Below, piece after piece: positions 17,187-26,143 of a stretch of 64,000 nt of DNA. The notes below the pieces were generated by a model. The model saw only the letters and a program-made list of their open reading frames with translations. It was not told where the DNA came from and searched no databases. Position numbers and translations under genes: made by a program. How positions within the stretch are numbered: the stretch's first letter is position 1; every line of letters begins with the position of its first letter. The stretch spans positions 3,286,001-3,350,000 of the forward strand of contig NZ_CP081964.1 of NCBI RefSeq assembly GCF_019844075.1, in the 5' to 3' direction. Origin of the DNA: Curtobacterium sp. TC1 (lineage in GTDB: Bacteria > Actinomycetota > Actinomycetes > Actinomycetales > Microbacteriaceae).

Positions 17187-17599
17187 CCACCGCCTGGTCC
17201 GGCGGTCGTCGGCCCCGCGACCGACGGCCCCGGCCACGCGGCGTGTGGATCGCGGGTGGCATCGGCGTGGTCCTGGTCGCCGGGGTCCTGCTCGGGGCGT
17301 TCCTGCCCCTGGTCGGCTTCCTCGGCGGCGTCACGGCCACCACCGCGGGCCTCGTCCCGTTCCCGTTCATCCGGGTCACGGTGATCGCGGTGCTCGGCCT
17401 GGTCGTCGTGTTGGCGCTCCTCGCGCTCGCGCTCACCCGGCGGCACACCACCACGGCGACGATCGCCGTCGTGCTCGCTGTGCTGGTGAGCATCGCCGTC
17501 ACGATCGTCCCCGTGGTCCTGGTCGCCGTCGGCTCCGCTGACCGCGCCGGCGACGTGTGGCCCATCGTCACCGAGCTCTGGCAACGCTTCACCGGCTGA
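17183..17599 (+). CDS. Hypothetical membrane protein of the Asp23 cluster
   Basis: 138 residues: Arg/Pro-rich cytoplasmic start, then three or four membrane helices (about 21-48, 62-82, 90-115). The GTG at 17183 overlaps the stop of the Asp23-LEA gene. No family recognised; position implies a role in the same envelope-stress assembly. Confidence 0.7.
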   Translation: MTTAWSGGRRPRDRRPRPRGVWIAGGIGVVLVAGVLLGAFLPLVGFLGGVTATTAGLVPFPFIRVTVIAVLGLVVVLALLALALTRRHTTTATIAVVLAVLVSIAVTIVPVVLVAVGSADRAGDVWPIVTELWQRFTG

Positions 17600-17637
17600 A
17601 CCGCCGGCACCTGCACCACCGACCAAGGAGTCCCACA

Positions 17638-17829
17638 ATGCGCAACCGCATCATCGTCATCGGCCTGATCGTCCTCGTCGGGTTCTGGTTCGGCTCGCGC
17701 GCGAACCGTCCGGTGATCAAGACGTCCAAGGGCGAGACCGTCCGCAAGGCGTGGAACGATCCGCACGCCCGCAAGGCCCGCAAGAAGCTGGGCAAGAAGA
17801 TCGCCAAGGCCGCCAAACGGCACAGCTGA
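17638..17829 (+). CDS. Small membrane protein with basic tail
   Basis: 63 residues: one membrane helix (about 4-19) followed by a Lys/Arg-rich cytoplasmic tail (ARKARKKLGKKIAKAAKRHS). The ATG at 17638 has AAGGAG 9 nt upstream. Last gene of the Asp23 cluster, directly followed by a terminator hairpin. The basic tail could bind acidic partners such as the Asp-rich tail of the first Asp23 protein or nucleic acid. Confidence 0.75.
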   Translation: MRNRIIVIGLIVLVGFWFGSRANRPVIKTSKGETVRKAWNDPHARKARKKLGKKIAKAAKRHS

Positions 17830-17830
17830 C

Positions 17831-17887
17831 GACCGGGAGGCCCGGATCACGTCCGCCGACCGGCGCGCGTGCTCCGGGCCTCCGGTC
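17831..17887. terminator. Hairpin terminator (family member 3)
   Basis: GACCGGGAGGCCCGG (17831-17845) pairs with CCGGGCCTCCGGTC (17874-17887) with one base bulged; the stem continues loosely inside. It ends the Asp23 cluster. A TAGCCT -10 for the next gene begins 4 bases after it. Confidence 0.8.
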
Positions 17888-17902
17888 CGCTAGCCTCTCG
17901 AC

Positions 17903-18478
17903 GTGAAGCGTCTCTCCCACGGCCAGCGCTGGGTCATCGGTCTCGGCGCGTTCGCGCTCGTCTGTCTCGTCGTCGGCATCATCGCGATCGCCGTCGGCGT
18001 CGGTTGGGGGATCCTCCTCGTCGTCGTCGGACTGCTCCACCTCGGACTGACCGGGGTCGCGGGCGCACTCGTCTGGACCTCGACCCCGACGATCGCTCCC
18101 CGGCCCGTCAAGCGCCCGACGCCGCGTCCGGGTGAGACGCACCGGGTGTTCTCGTACGGCACGCTGCGGCAGCCGCTCGTGCAGGAGTCGCTGTTCGGCG
18201 ACCACGTCCCGACCACACCGGACACGCTGCCCGGGTGGCGGCTCGACTGGGTGGCGATAACCGACCCCGAGGTGGTCCGGACCAGCGGCTCGGACCTGCA
18301 CCCGATCCTCCGCCGCGGCTCTGCGGACGACGTCGTCGAGGGGTCGACCCTGACCCTCGGCTACGAGTGGCAGCTCCGCGCGGTCGACGACTACGAGGTC
18401 GCGGACTACCAGCGCATCCGGGTCGAACTCGCCTCGGGTCTGTCGGCCTGGGTCTACGTGGCGGCCGACGAGGTCTGA
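17903..18478 (+). CDS. Membrane-anchored gamma-glutamylcyclotransferase-fold protein
   Basis: 191 residues: two membrane helices (about 9-32 and 35-55) and a C-terminal GGCT/AIG2-like domain opening with VFSYGTLRQPLVQESLFG. The family YGTLR motif and a possible catalytic Glu in AVDDYE are present. Such enzymes release 5-oxoproline from gamma-glutamyl amines or peptides; the substrate here is unknown. The GTG start lies 6 nt after TAGCCT (17891-17896), so the mRNA is probably leaderless. The 3' end overlaps the end of converging oleD by 25 bp. Confidence 0.78.
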   Translation: MKRLSHGQRWVIGLGAFALVCLVVGIIAIAVGVGWGILLVVVGLLHLGLTGVAGALVWTSTPTIAPRPVKRPTPRPGETHRVFSYGTLRQPLVQESLFGDHVPTTPDTLPGWRLDWVAITDPEVVRTSGSDLHPILRRGSADDVVEGSTLTLGYEWQLRAVDDYEVADYQRIRVELASGLSAWVYVAADEV

Positions 18479-19440
18479 GCCGCCGCCAAGCGCGCGAGGC
18501 CCTCGTCGATCGACACCGAGGGCGCCCACTGCAGGTCGGCCCGGGTGCGGCGCTGGTCGAACCAGTGCGCCGTCGAGAGCTGCTCGGCGAGGAACCGGGT
18601 CATCGGTGGCTCGTCCTGCCCCGGACGCACCCGCCACACGGCCTCGACCAGGGACCCCGCAACCCGTGCCACAGACGCCGGCACGTGCCACCGGGGTGCT
18701 GCGACGCCCGAGGCCGCGCAGATCCCGGTGAGCAGGTCCGCGACGGGCCGGGGCTCGCCGTTCGTGACGACGTAGGCGTTGCCGTGCACGTCGTCGTCCG
18801 CCGCGTGCTCGAGCGCCGCGACCATGGCCGAGGCGGCGTTGTCGACGTAGAGGGTGTCGATCAGGGCGGCCCCGGAGTCGAGCAGCGGGAGCCGTCCGGC
18901 CCGTGCCCGCTCGACGATGCGGCCGATCAGCTGGGTGTCCCCCGGTCCCCACACCAGGTGCGGCCGGACGGCGACGACGGCGAACCCCGGAGCATCGGCG
19001 TCGAGCGCGAGCAGTTCGGCCGCGGCCTTCGTGCGGGCGTAGTCACCACGAGCGTGCTGCGGTTCGGCGACGCCCGCTCCGGCGCCGACCAGCGACGATC
19101 CGGTGTGCGCGACCGACGGCGACGACACGAACACGAAGCGCCGGGCACCGGCACGACGTGCGGCGTCGACGAGCGCTCGGGTGCCGTCGACGTTCACGCG
19201 AGCGAAGTCGGCAGGGTCACCCGCCAGGGAGACCTTCGCGGCGAGGTGCACGACGGCGTCGACCCCGTCGACCGCGCGTACCACTGCGGCGTCGTCGGTC
19301 ATCGTGCCGGCGACGTCCTGCACGCCCGCGACCCCCGAGGGCCGCCGCTGGAACGTGCGGACCTCGTGCCCGGCGTCGCGCACGGCTGCGGCGGTGGCCT
19401 GCCCGAGGAACCCGCTGGCCCCGGTCACCAGGACCGTCAC
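18454..19440 (-). CDS. oleD: OleD, NADPH-dependent 2-alkyl-3-ketoacid reductase
   Basis: Extended SDR, 328 residues, of the 3-beta-HSD/epimerase type: VLVTGASGFLGQATAAAV nucleotide site, catalytic YARTK, and AVRPHLVWGPGD. In olefin synthesis OleD reduces the 2-alkyl-3-ketoacid made by OleA to the beta-hydroxy acid that OleC converts to a beta-lactone. The GTG at 19440 overlaps the oleBC stop (GTGA). Identification rests on the SDR subtype together with its place after oleA and oleBC. Confidence 0.88.
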   Translation of the reverse strand: MTVLVTGASGFLGQATAAAVRDAGHEVRTFQRRPSGVAGVQDVAGTMTDDAAVVRAVDGVDAVVHLAAKVSLAGDPADFARVNVDGTRALVDAARRAGARRFVFVSSPSVAHTGSSLVGAGAGVAEPQHARGDYARTKAAAELLALDADAPGFAVVAVRPHLVWGPGDTQLIGRIVERARAGRLPLLDSGAALIDTLYVDNAASAMVAALEHAADDDVHGNAYVVTNGEPRPVADLLTGICAASGVAAPRWHVPASVARVAGSLVEAVWRVRPGQDEPPMTRFLAEQLSTAHWFDQRRTRADLQWAPSVSIDEGLARLAAAQTSSAAT

Positions 19441-22226
19441 GGCCGGGTCATCCGTCCGCCGGACAGCACCGCGGTCGCCCAGCGGGACAGCCGGGTGCGG
19501 TCGACCTTCGAGTTGTGCCGGATGTCCGTCGGCAGCACCGGCACGGTCAGCACGGCGGCGATCGGGACCCCGGCAGCCGCCCGGACCGACGCGGCCAACG
19601 CCGGCGACGCCAGGGCGGGACGCCGGGCACGTCGTCCGCTCGTGGTCTCGACCACCGCGACGACCTGCTGCGTCCCGCGCGGGCCGATCCCCGCGACACC
19701 GGCACGACCGACCCCGGGGACGCCCTCGATGCGCTGTTCCGGTCCGACCGGGGTGACGACGCCGTCGGGGGTGGTGAGCACGTGCTGCATCCGCCCCTCG
19801 ACCCAGAGGCGCCCGGAGGCGTCCAGGTGTCCGACGTCGCCGGTGCGGTGTCCGCGCGGGTCCTCGACGCCGAGTCGCGCGACCCGGTTCGTCCGCCACA
19901 GTCGGTCGTAGTGGTCGCGCACGTGCGGTGCTGCGACGACGATCTCGCCGGTGACGCCCGCCGTGTCGGTCAGCGCCCCGGTCGCGGCGCCCGAGGCGTC
20001 GAGCGGCGCGATCCGCACCCGGACGTTCGCCGCCGGAGCGCCGACGCAGATGCCCTCGTCGTCCGAGGCCGCAGCGGAACGGACGCCGTCCAGGTCGACG
20101 TCGGTCATGAGCAGTCCCTCGGTCATGCCGTAGGGGGTGTGCGCGCTCGCGTTCGGCATCAGCTCCGTCGCCGCGGTGAGCAGCGCGGCGGACACCGGGG
20201 CACCCGCCGACAGGAACAGCCGGACGCGTGCGAGCGCCGCACGGTCGGCACCGTCCAGCGCCGACGCCGTCGCCGTCGCCACGACGTTCGCCAGCGCCGC
20301 CGGCGACAGGAACACCACGGTCGCGTCCGCCGCGGCCACCGAGGCCGCCACGGCACGGGCCGTCAGGGTGCGGGGCGCGGTGACGTCCATGTCCGGGGCC
20401 ACCGACCGCGCCCCGAGGGCGGGACCGAGCAGGGCGAAGGGTGCGAAGCCCGCGACGAGCCCGGTGCCGACCCCGATGTCGTACTGGGTCGCCAGGACGT
20501 CGCGGACGGCTCCGAGCTGTCCGTGCGTGTACACGACGCCCTTCGCCGGACCGGTCGACCCGGAGGTGAACAGGATCGCTGCCGGAGCGTCGGACGTCGG
20601 CACCGTGGGGAGCGCGGAGCCGTGGGCGAGTCGACGGGCGCCGCGCCGGGCGACGTCGACCAGCGTGTGCTCCACGCGCAGGGCACGCCGAGCGGGGGCG
20701 GGCAGCGGGACGGTCGCGATGCGGCGACCCGGCCAGCCGAGCGCACGGGCGGCTCCGAGTCCGGGCAACGCGCCGATGATCCAGTCGGGCCGGGCTCCGC
20801 GCACCGCACGGGTCAGGCCGCGCAGGCCCAGCCCGGCATCCGCCACGACCACGACCGCGCCGATCCGCACGCAGGCGTACAGGACGGCCGTCAGGTCGGC
20901 TCCGGGGGTGACGAGGAGCGAGACCCGGTCGCCGCTCCGGACACCGAGGTCGTCCAGCCCGGCGGCGATCTCGTCCACCCGACGTGCGAGCAGGCGCCAC
21001 GTGATCGTGCGGGGACCGCCGGCAGCAGCCATCTCGACCAGGGCGGGTTCGTCGCTGTCGCGCAGGTCCTCGAGCGCGGCGCCGAGCGGGCGGCTCACGT
21101 CGGTCGACTGGTGGTCGTCGACCGGGAGGCCCGTGGGGACCGTCTCGGGCACGTGTCCGTCCGGCAGGCGGTCGCCGATCCAGTCGAACACCGCGCCCGC
21201 CACGTCGGCGTCGTCCGGCAACAGGTGGCCCGCGCCCTCGAAGCGGTGCACGTCGGCGTGCGGCAGCCGCTCGGACAGGTCGTCGAGGTAGCGCTCCAGG
21301 AACACCGGGTCGCGGGGACCCCAGAGCAGCAGCGCCGGGACCTCGAGCGCCGCGACCCCGGCGGCGATGCGGTCGAGTTCGGGCGCGCTCCGGTGCCGGG
21401 CGTCGACGGGGATGTCCGCGACGAAGCCCCCGATGCCGCCGCGTCGGGCGGCACCGCGGTAGGGCGCACGGTAGCCGTCGGCCACGGCACGCTCGAGCCT
21501 CGGGTGCGCGATGCCGAGCGTCGTCTCGAGGAACGCCGGCGTCACCACGGTCGCTCGGCCGAGCAGCCCCGGGCCCAGGGCGAGCCGCAGCGGCGCGGGG
21601 ATCGGGGCGTCGTCGGGCTGGTGCACGGCGGTGTTGCACGTCATCACCGCGGCGAGGACGTCGGGGTGGTCGACGGCCCAGCCGAGCGACACCACGCCGC
21701 CCCAGTCGTGGCCGAGGGTGACGACCGGGCCGGTCAGTCCGAGTTCGTCGGTCAGGGCGCCGAGGTCCGCGACGCGCTGCGGCAGCCCCCGTTCGACGCC
21801 GGTGCGCTCCGAGAAGCCCATGTCGAGCTGGTCGACGGCGACCACGCGCCACGCCGGACCACCGGCGCGGGCGACCTCGAGCGAGGTGCGGAGCACCGAC
21901 CGCCACAGGTACGACCACGTCGGGTTGCCGTGCACGCACAGGATGGTGCCGACCGGTTCCACGCCGAGCGCGGCCAGGGACCCGGCCGTGTCGAGGAGGT
22001 GCCAGGTGCGCGCGGCGCGATCCGTCCCCACGGGCTCGGCCGGAACGTCGCTCCGCAAGCTCCGCGACGCCCCGGAACCGGCCCGCGTGGGCCCACCTCC
22101 CGAGCGGCTCTCGGACCACTCCGGAACCGTCACCAGGCGTGACCACGCCGGGTCGAGACCGGGCAGGGAGGGCGGCTGCGTCGCCGGAGCCGTGCTCGCG
22201 GCGACGCGGGGCAGCCGGGACCTCAC
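19437..22226 (-). CDS. oleBC: OleBC fusion: beta-lactone decarboxylase and beta-lactone synthetase
   Basis: 929 residues. The N-terminal OleB part (about 60-330) is an alpha/beta hydrolase of the haloalkane dehalogenase type: HGNPTWSY (about 96), nucleophile Asp in GHDWGG (about 172) and GAGHLL. The C-terminal OleC part (about 370-920) is an AMP-forming ligase: LFTSGSTGPAKGVVYTH, YGMTEG (about 697), HRTGDVGHLD and a terminal Lys region (RHNSKVDRTRL). OleC closes the beta-lactone and OleB removes CO2 to give the cis-olefin. Fusion of the two is typical of actinobacteria. The GTG at 22226 overlaps the oleA stop. Confidence 0.92.
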   Translation of the reverse strand: MRSRLPRVAASTAPATQPPSLPGLDPAWSRLVTVPEWSESRSGGGPTRAGSGASRSLRSDVPAEPVGTDRAARTWHLLDTAGSLAALGVEPVGTILCVHGNPTWSYLWRSVLRTSLEVARAGGPAWRVVAVDQLDMGFSERTGVERGLPQRVADLGALTDELGLTGPVVTLGHDWGGVVSLGWAVDHPDVLAAVMTCNTAVHQPDDAPIPAPLRLALGPGLLGRATVVTPAFLETTLGIAHPRLERAVADGYRAPYRGAARRGGIGGFVADIPVDARHRSAPELDRIAAGVAALEVPALLLWGPRDPVFLERYLDDLSERLPHADVHRFEGAGHLLPDDADVAGAVFDWIGDRLPDGHVPETVPTGLPVDDHQSTDVSRPLGAALEDLRDSDEPALVEMAAAGGPRTITWRLLARRVDEIAAGLDDLGVRSGDRVSLLVTPGADLTAVLYACVRIGAVVVVADAGLGLRGLTRAVRGARPDWIIGALPGLGAARALGWPGRRIATVPLPAPARRALRVEHTLVDVARRGARRLAHGSALPTVPTSDAPAAILFTSGSTGPAKGVVYTHGQLGAVRDVLATQYDIGVGTGLVAGFAPFALLGPALGARSVAPDMDVTAPRTLTARAVAASVAAADATVVFLSPAALANVVATATASALDGADRAALARVRLFLSAGAPVSAALLTAATELMPNASAHTPYGMTEGLLMTDVDLDGVRSAAASDDEGICVGAPAANVRVRIAPLDASGAATGALTDTAGVTGEIVVAAPHVRDHYDRLWRTNRVARLGVEDPRGHRTGDVGHLDASGRLWVEGRMQHVLTTPDGVVTPVGPEQRIEGVPGVGRAGVAGIGPRGTQQVVAVVETTSGRRARRPALASPALAASVRAAAGVPIAAVLTVPVLPTDIRHNSKVDRTRLSRWATAVLSGGRMTRP

Positions 22227-23341
22227 CAGTGCAGTTCCATCATCGCCGTGTTGATGCCGGAGCCCACGCCACCCAGGAACACGCGGTCGCCGCGGCGGAT
22301 GCCGCCGGACTCGACCTCGTCGGCCAGGGTGATCGGGATGGACGCCGGACCGACGTTGCCGAACCGCTGGTAGGTGGTGGGGACCTTGTCGCGCGGGATG
22401 CCGATGGCCTCGACGAACGCGTTGGTGTGCACGTCGGAGACCTGGTGCAGGACGTAGCGGTCCATGTTCGCCCAGTCGAAGTGGGCGCGGGCCTCGGTCC
22501 ACGCGGCGACGACGAGCTCCATGCCGCCCTTGAGCAGCATCTTGGCGTCCGTGAACATGCCGTCCACGCTGCCGACGCACAGGTCGTACCACTGGGTCGC
22601 CGCGCGGGTGACGCCGCCGACGATCCGGTGGCCCTCGGGGTGCAGGTCCGCCGGGCCGAGCACGGCGGCCGCGGCGCCGGACCCGAGGGTCAGGCTGGCG
22701 AACTCGCTCATGAAGTCCTTGCGGTTCCGGCCGCCCTGGTTCAGACGGTCGATGGTGTTGAGCTGCACCTGGTCGGCGTCCTCGCCGTCGACGACGAGCG
22801 CGTACTTGATCTGACCGGAGTCGATCATGCCCGCCGCGACGCTCATGGCGTTGACGAAGCCCAGGCACGCGTTCGCGATGTCGAAGTTGATCGCCGACGA
22901 CGGCAGGCCGAGCCCGTGGTGCAGGCGCACGGCGACCGACGGCTCGAGGTGCGGACGGGTCACCGAGGTGTTGATGAGCAGCCCGATCTCGTCGGGACGC
23001 ACACCCGCCTCGGCCATGGCGCGACGACCGGCGTCGATGGCGGCGTCCTGGAAGGTCTGGCCCTCGCCCCAGTTGCGACGCTCGATCACACCGGCGACGC
23101 GCTCGAGCAGGCCCATCGGCAGACGGAGTCGACGGAGCACGCCGCGGAGCCGGGCCTCGATGTCAGCAGAGGTCGTCACGCGTTCGGCGGTGGTCGTCGC
23201 CACGGACAGCAGCGAGACGTTGTGGTGCTTCGCCGTGGCGTTGCCGGGCTGCTCGGGTTCACTGCTCGCCGCCCGCTGCCCGTTCGCTGCCTGGTCGACC
23301 GGCCGTTCCGTCATGATCGTCACCGACACATACTTCCTCAT
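22223..23341 (-). CDS. oleA: OleA, thiolase-fold acyl-CoA head-to-head condensing enzyme
   Basis: Condenses two fatty acyl-CoAs to a 2-alkyl-3-ketoacid, the first step to long-chain olefins. The 372-residue protein is KAS III-like: catalytic Cys159 in DIANACLGFVNAM, His in YVLHQVSDVHTNAF, Asn in RFGNVGPASIP; HLEPSVA may hold the glutamate that OleA uses from the partner subunit. An ATG at 23314 (MTERPVD) is an alternative start, as the extra N-terminus is poorly conserved in style. Directly followed by oleBC and oleD; rimK-like gene upstream on the same strand. Confidence 0.9.
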   Translation of the reverse strand: MRKYVSVTIMTERPVDQAANGQRAASSEPEQPGNATAKHHNVSLLSVATTTAERVTTSADIEARLRGVLRRLRLPMGLLERVAGVIERRNWGEGQTFQDAAIDAGRRAMAEAGVRPDEIGLLINTSVTRPHLEPSVAVRLHHGLGLPSSAINFDIANACLGFVNAMSVAAGMIDSGQIKYALVVDGEDADQVQLNTIDRLNQGGRNRKDFMSEFASLTLGSGAAAAVLGPADLHPEGHRIVGGVTRAATQWYDLCVGSVDGMFTDAKMLLKGGMELVVAAWTEARAHFDWANMDRYVLHQVSDVHTNAFVEAIGIPRDKVPTTYQRFGNVGPASIPITLADEVESGGIRRGDRVFLGGVGSGINTAMMELHW

Positions 23342-23382
23342 TTCGCCTGTGTGTGCAGTCCGGCTCGGCTGGACGCGCGGTG

Positions 23383-24561
23383 TCAGGCGTCCTTCGGGAG
23401 CTTCCGGATCGTGCTCCGACGGCGTCGACGGTCCGGCACCATCGAGCGCATCTCCTCGAGCTTGCCGAAGCAGAGCAGCCGGTCACTTGCCTGCAGCGTC
23501 ACCCCACTGCGCGGGTTCGGGATGACGGTCGCGCCCCGGTGCAGGGTCAGCACGGTGATGTCCCGGTCCCAGAGCCCGGACTCCTTGATCGTCTTCCCGA
23601 CCAGGTCGGCGTTGGTGTGCACGAGCAGCTCGGCGACGCCGTAGCCCGTCGAGACGCTGAGCCGCTGGCGCACGTCGATCTCCGGGAAGGCGACCTGGTT
23701 GCCGATGAAGTCGATGATCGCGCCGGCGACGTCGAGGCCCGTCGCACGCTCGACGCCCTCGAGCCCCGGTGACGAGTTGACCTCCATCACCAGTGGGCCG
23801 TCGTTGCCCTCGAACATGTCGACGCCGGCGACCTTGAGGCCCATGATCTGCGCCGACCGGACAGCCACCGCTTCGTACTCGGGCGACAGCGTGACCTTCT
23901 CGACCGTGCCGCCGCGGTGCACGTTGGACCGGAACTCGTCCCCTGACGCCGTCCTGCGCATCGCGGCCACGACCCGGTCGCCGACGACGAGCGCACGGAT
24001 GTCGCGGCCACGGCTCTCCGAGATGAACGACTGGATCAGGACGTTCTGCTTCGTCGAGTGCAGGGTCTCGACGATGGACTCGGCGACCTTCTCCTCCGGT
24101 GCCAGGATCACCCCGATGCCCTGCGTGCCCTCGAGCAGTTTGATGACGACCGGAGCGCCGCCGACCCGCTCGATCGCGCCGCGGACGTCGGCCCGGCTGT
24201 TCACGAACGTCGTCGCGGGCATGCCGATGTGGTGCCGGGACAGGATCTGGTTCGCCCGGAGCTTGTCCCGTGAGTTCGTGATGCCCGTCGCGGTGTTCGG
24301 CGTGTAGACGTCCATCTGCTCGAACTGCCGCACGACCGCGGTGCCGTAGTAGGTGATCGAGTTGCCGATCCGGGGCAGGACGGCGTCGTAGTCGGACAGG
24401 AGCTTGCCGCGGTAGAGCAGGTCCGGGTCTTCGCCGGACAGGTCGATCGCGAAGCGCAGGGTGTTCAGCACCTTGACCTCGTGACCGCGGTCCAGCGCTG
24501 CCGCACGGAGGCGTTGGGTGGAGTACGCCTGCGGGGCGCGCGACAGGATGGCGAGTTTCAT
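23383..24561 (-). CDS. rimK: RimK-like ATP-grasp ligase with C-terminal RCK_C domain
   Basis: 392 residues. The N-terminal and ATP-grasp parts (about 1-290) follow RimK: MKLAILSRAPQAYSTQRL, RIGNSITYYGTAVVRQFE, PVVIKLLEGTQGIGVIL, and the Mg site VMEVNSSPGLEG. RimK enzymes add glutamate residues to a protein or small-molecule acceptor. Residues about 305-375 add an RCK_C/TrkA-C domain (LVGKTIKESGLWDRDITVLTLHRG... SDRLLCFG), which binds small ligands such as nucleotides. The ATG follows a GGAGA site. It stands upstream of oleA on the same strand (gap 41 bp) and divergent from its protease partner. Confidence 0.9.
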   Translation of the reverse strand: MKLAILSRAPQAYSTQRLRAAALDRGHEVKVLNTLRFAIDLSGEDPDLLYRGKLLSDYDAVLPRIGNSITYYGTAVVRQFEQMDVYTPNTATGITNSRDKLRANQILSRHHIGMPATTFVNSRADVRGAIERVGGAPVVIKLLEGTQGIGVILAPEEKVAESIVETLHSTKQNVLIQSFISESRGRDIRALVVGDRVVAAMRRTASGDEFRSNVHRGGTVEKVTLSPEYEAVAVRSAQIMGLKVAGVDMFEGNDGPLVMEVNSSPGLEGVERATGLDVAGAIIDFIGNQVAFPEIDVRQRLSVSTGYGVAELLVHTNADLVGKTIKESGLWDRDITVLTLHRGATVIPNPRSGVTLQASDRLLCFGKLEEMRSMVPDRRRRRSTIRKLPKDA

Positions 24562-24648
24562 CGAGGGGTTCTCCGCGGGGTCGGATCGACGGCGACGGTC
24601 CATCAAAGCACGCGGACACTGCCGTCGGGCGTACGACAAGATGGGGCC

Positions 24649-25131
24649 ATGGCGCGTGCTCCGAAGTCCCCCGACGGCGGGCTCGTCGTCGCCGGCTGGC
24701 GCGAGTGGGCCGGCCTGCCGGACCTCGGGCTGCCGTGGATCAAGGTCAAGCTCGACACCGGTGCGCGCAGCTCGGCACTGCACGCGTTCGACCTCGAGGA
24801 ACTGCCCGGTGACCGGGTGCGGTTCTCGGTGCACCCCTGGCAGGACACCGATGCCGATGCGGTCACGATCGAGTGCGCTGTACACGACCGGCGCGTCATC
24901 CGCAGCTCGACCGGGCACACCCAGGAACGCATCGTCGTGCTCACCACGATCACCCTGGCGGGGCGCGCCGTCGAGTCCGAGGTCACCCTGAGCAACCGCG
25001 ACCAGATGGGGTTCCGGATGCTCGTCGGCCGAGAGGCCCTGCGACAGGGGTTCCTCGTCGACCCTGCGAGGTCCTTCATGGCCGGACGGGCTCCGAAGGA
25101 GATCCGGCGCCGGAACCGCGGGCGCGCCTGA
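24649..25131 (+). CDS. RimK-associated retropepsin-like protease (ATP-dependent Zn protease family)
   Basis: 160 residues. Contains the family signature KVKLDTGARSSALHAFD (aspartic-protease-like DTGA) and NRDQMGFRMLVGREAL. Members of this family (PF05618 type) are regularly encoded beside RimK ligases, and are thought to act on the same glutamylated target. The ATG at 24649 comes 6 nt after a CAAGAT -10, so translation is probably leaderless. Divergent from rimK with an 87-bp shared promoter gap. Confidence 0.85.
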   Translation: MARAPKSPDGGLVVAGWREWAGLPDLGLPWIKVKLDTGARSSALHAFDLEELPGDRVRFSVHPWQDTDADAVTIECAVHDRRVIRSSTGHTQERIVVLTTITLAGRAVESEVTLSNRDQMGFRMLVGREALRQGFLVDPARSFMAGRAPKEIRRRNRGRA

Positions 25132-25173
25132 GCGCTCCTCGTCACGTTCCGCGTGCCGTGATCGCGACCGGTC

Positions 25174-25221
25174 GACGGACGGGAGGCCCGGTGCGGGCCC
25201 GCCACGGGCCTCCCGTCCGTC
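25174..25221. terminator. Hairpin, bidirectional terminator (family member 4)
   Basis: 17-base perfect outer arms (25174-25190 and 25205-25221) with the GACGGGAGGCCCG core, and an inner palindrome GCGGGCCCGC (25193-25202). Lies between converging genes with stops at 25131 and 25250. Confidence 0.85.
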
Positions 25222-25249
25222 TCGGCGCGCGTCCAGGGCGCGACTCGGG

Positions 25250-26143
25250 TCAGCGACCGAGGTGGCGAGCGAGGAACGCGAGCTGCTGCGGCGCAAGGCG
25301 CCGCCAGTAGCCGTGGGTGTGCGCGCCGGGTTCGAAGCCCCCTGCCGGTGGCGCGTCGAACCCGTCGAAGTAGGTGTGGACCGCCGGTGCGAACCCGTCG
25401 CCGTTGCCGCAGTCGACGCGCACCGCGACCCCGTCGAGCGCGCGCCGCCGACGCAGGACGGTGTTCGCGCGGAAGTCGGCCGCGTCGTCGAAGGCGCCGC
25501 GCGCGGTGTCCGCCGCTGACGTCCAGAGTGCGGGGCTGATCGCCGACACCGCGCGGACGCGGGATGCACCGAGCACCCCGCCGAGCCGGAGGGCACCGAA
25601 CCCGCCCATCGAGTACCCGGTCAGCGCGAGCCGGTCGGTGTCGAACCCGCGCCGTGCGATCCGGGGCAGGAACTCATCGACGACCATCGCTGCAGGGTCG
25701 TCCCCGTCCGAGCGGTGGTGCCAGTACCGGTTGCCGCCGTCGATCGAGGCGATCGCGAAGGGCGCCCCACCGTCCGCGATGTGCGCCGCGAGGAACCGGT
25801 CCCAGCCGAGCTCCCGCCCGAAGAACGACGCGTGGTCGTCGCCGTAGCCGTGCAGCGCGACGGCGACGGGCAACGGGGTGTCCGACGCCGGGGCGGCGAT
25901 GGTCCAGCCGACCGTGCGCCCCTTCCTGGACGCCGACACGAAGGTGCCGGAGACCGAGGGGACCGGATCGACATCGGGGATCGTGCCGTCGGCACCGTTC
26001 AGCCCGAGCACGCGGTACATCGTCGACCGACCCGGGAGCAGGTCGAGGTTGACCGCCTCCGCGGTTGCACCAGCGGCGACGACGCCGATGCCACCGATCA
26101 GCAGCGAGCGACGGGTGATCGTCGCCGCACGCGAACGGGTCAT
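25250..26143 (-). CDS. Exported alpha/beta hydrolase (esterase D/mycolyltransferase-like)
   Basis: 297 residues. The N-terminus TRRSLLIGGIGVVAAGATAEA looks like a Tat signal. The mature part is an esterase with nucleophile Ser in GYSMGGFGAL, ALHGYGDDHASFFG near the oxyanion hole, and a late His in GAHTHGYWRRL. This matches secreted esterase-D-type enzymes. Substrate unknown. The ATG overlaps (ATGA) the stop of a decayed Lrp-family frame, so the gene was once translationally coupled to a regulator. Confidence 0.82.
   Translation of the reverse strand: MTRSRAATITRRSLLIGGIGVVAAGATAEAVNLDLLPGRSTMYRVLGLNGADGTIPDVDPVPSVSGTFVSASRKGRTVGWTIAAPASDTPLPVAVALHGYGDDHASFFGRELGWDRFLAAHIADGGAPFAIASIDGGNRYWHHRSDGDDPAAMVVDEFLPRIARRGFDTDRLALTGYSMGGFGALRLGGVLGASRVRAVSAISPALWTSAADTARGAFDDAADFRANTVLRRRRALDGVAVRVDCGNGDGFAPAVHTYFDGFDAPPAGGFEPGAHTHGYWRRLAPQQLAFLARHLGR

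Noticed and set aside
18903-22142. A 1,079-codon open frame on the + strand opposite oleBC
   Set aside because: Arg/Gly-rich translation without motifs; the minus strand carries the clear OleBC fusion.
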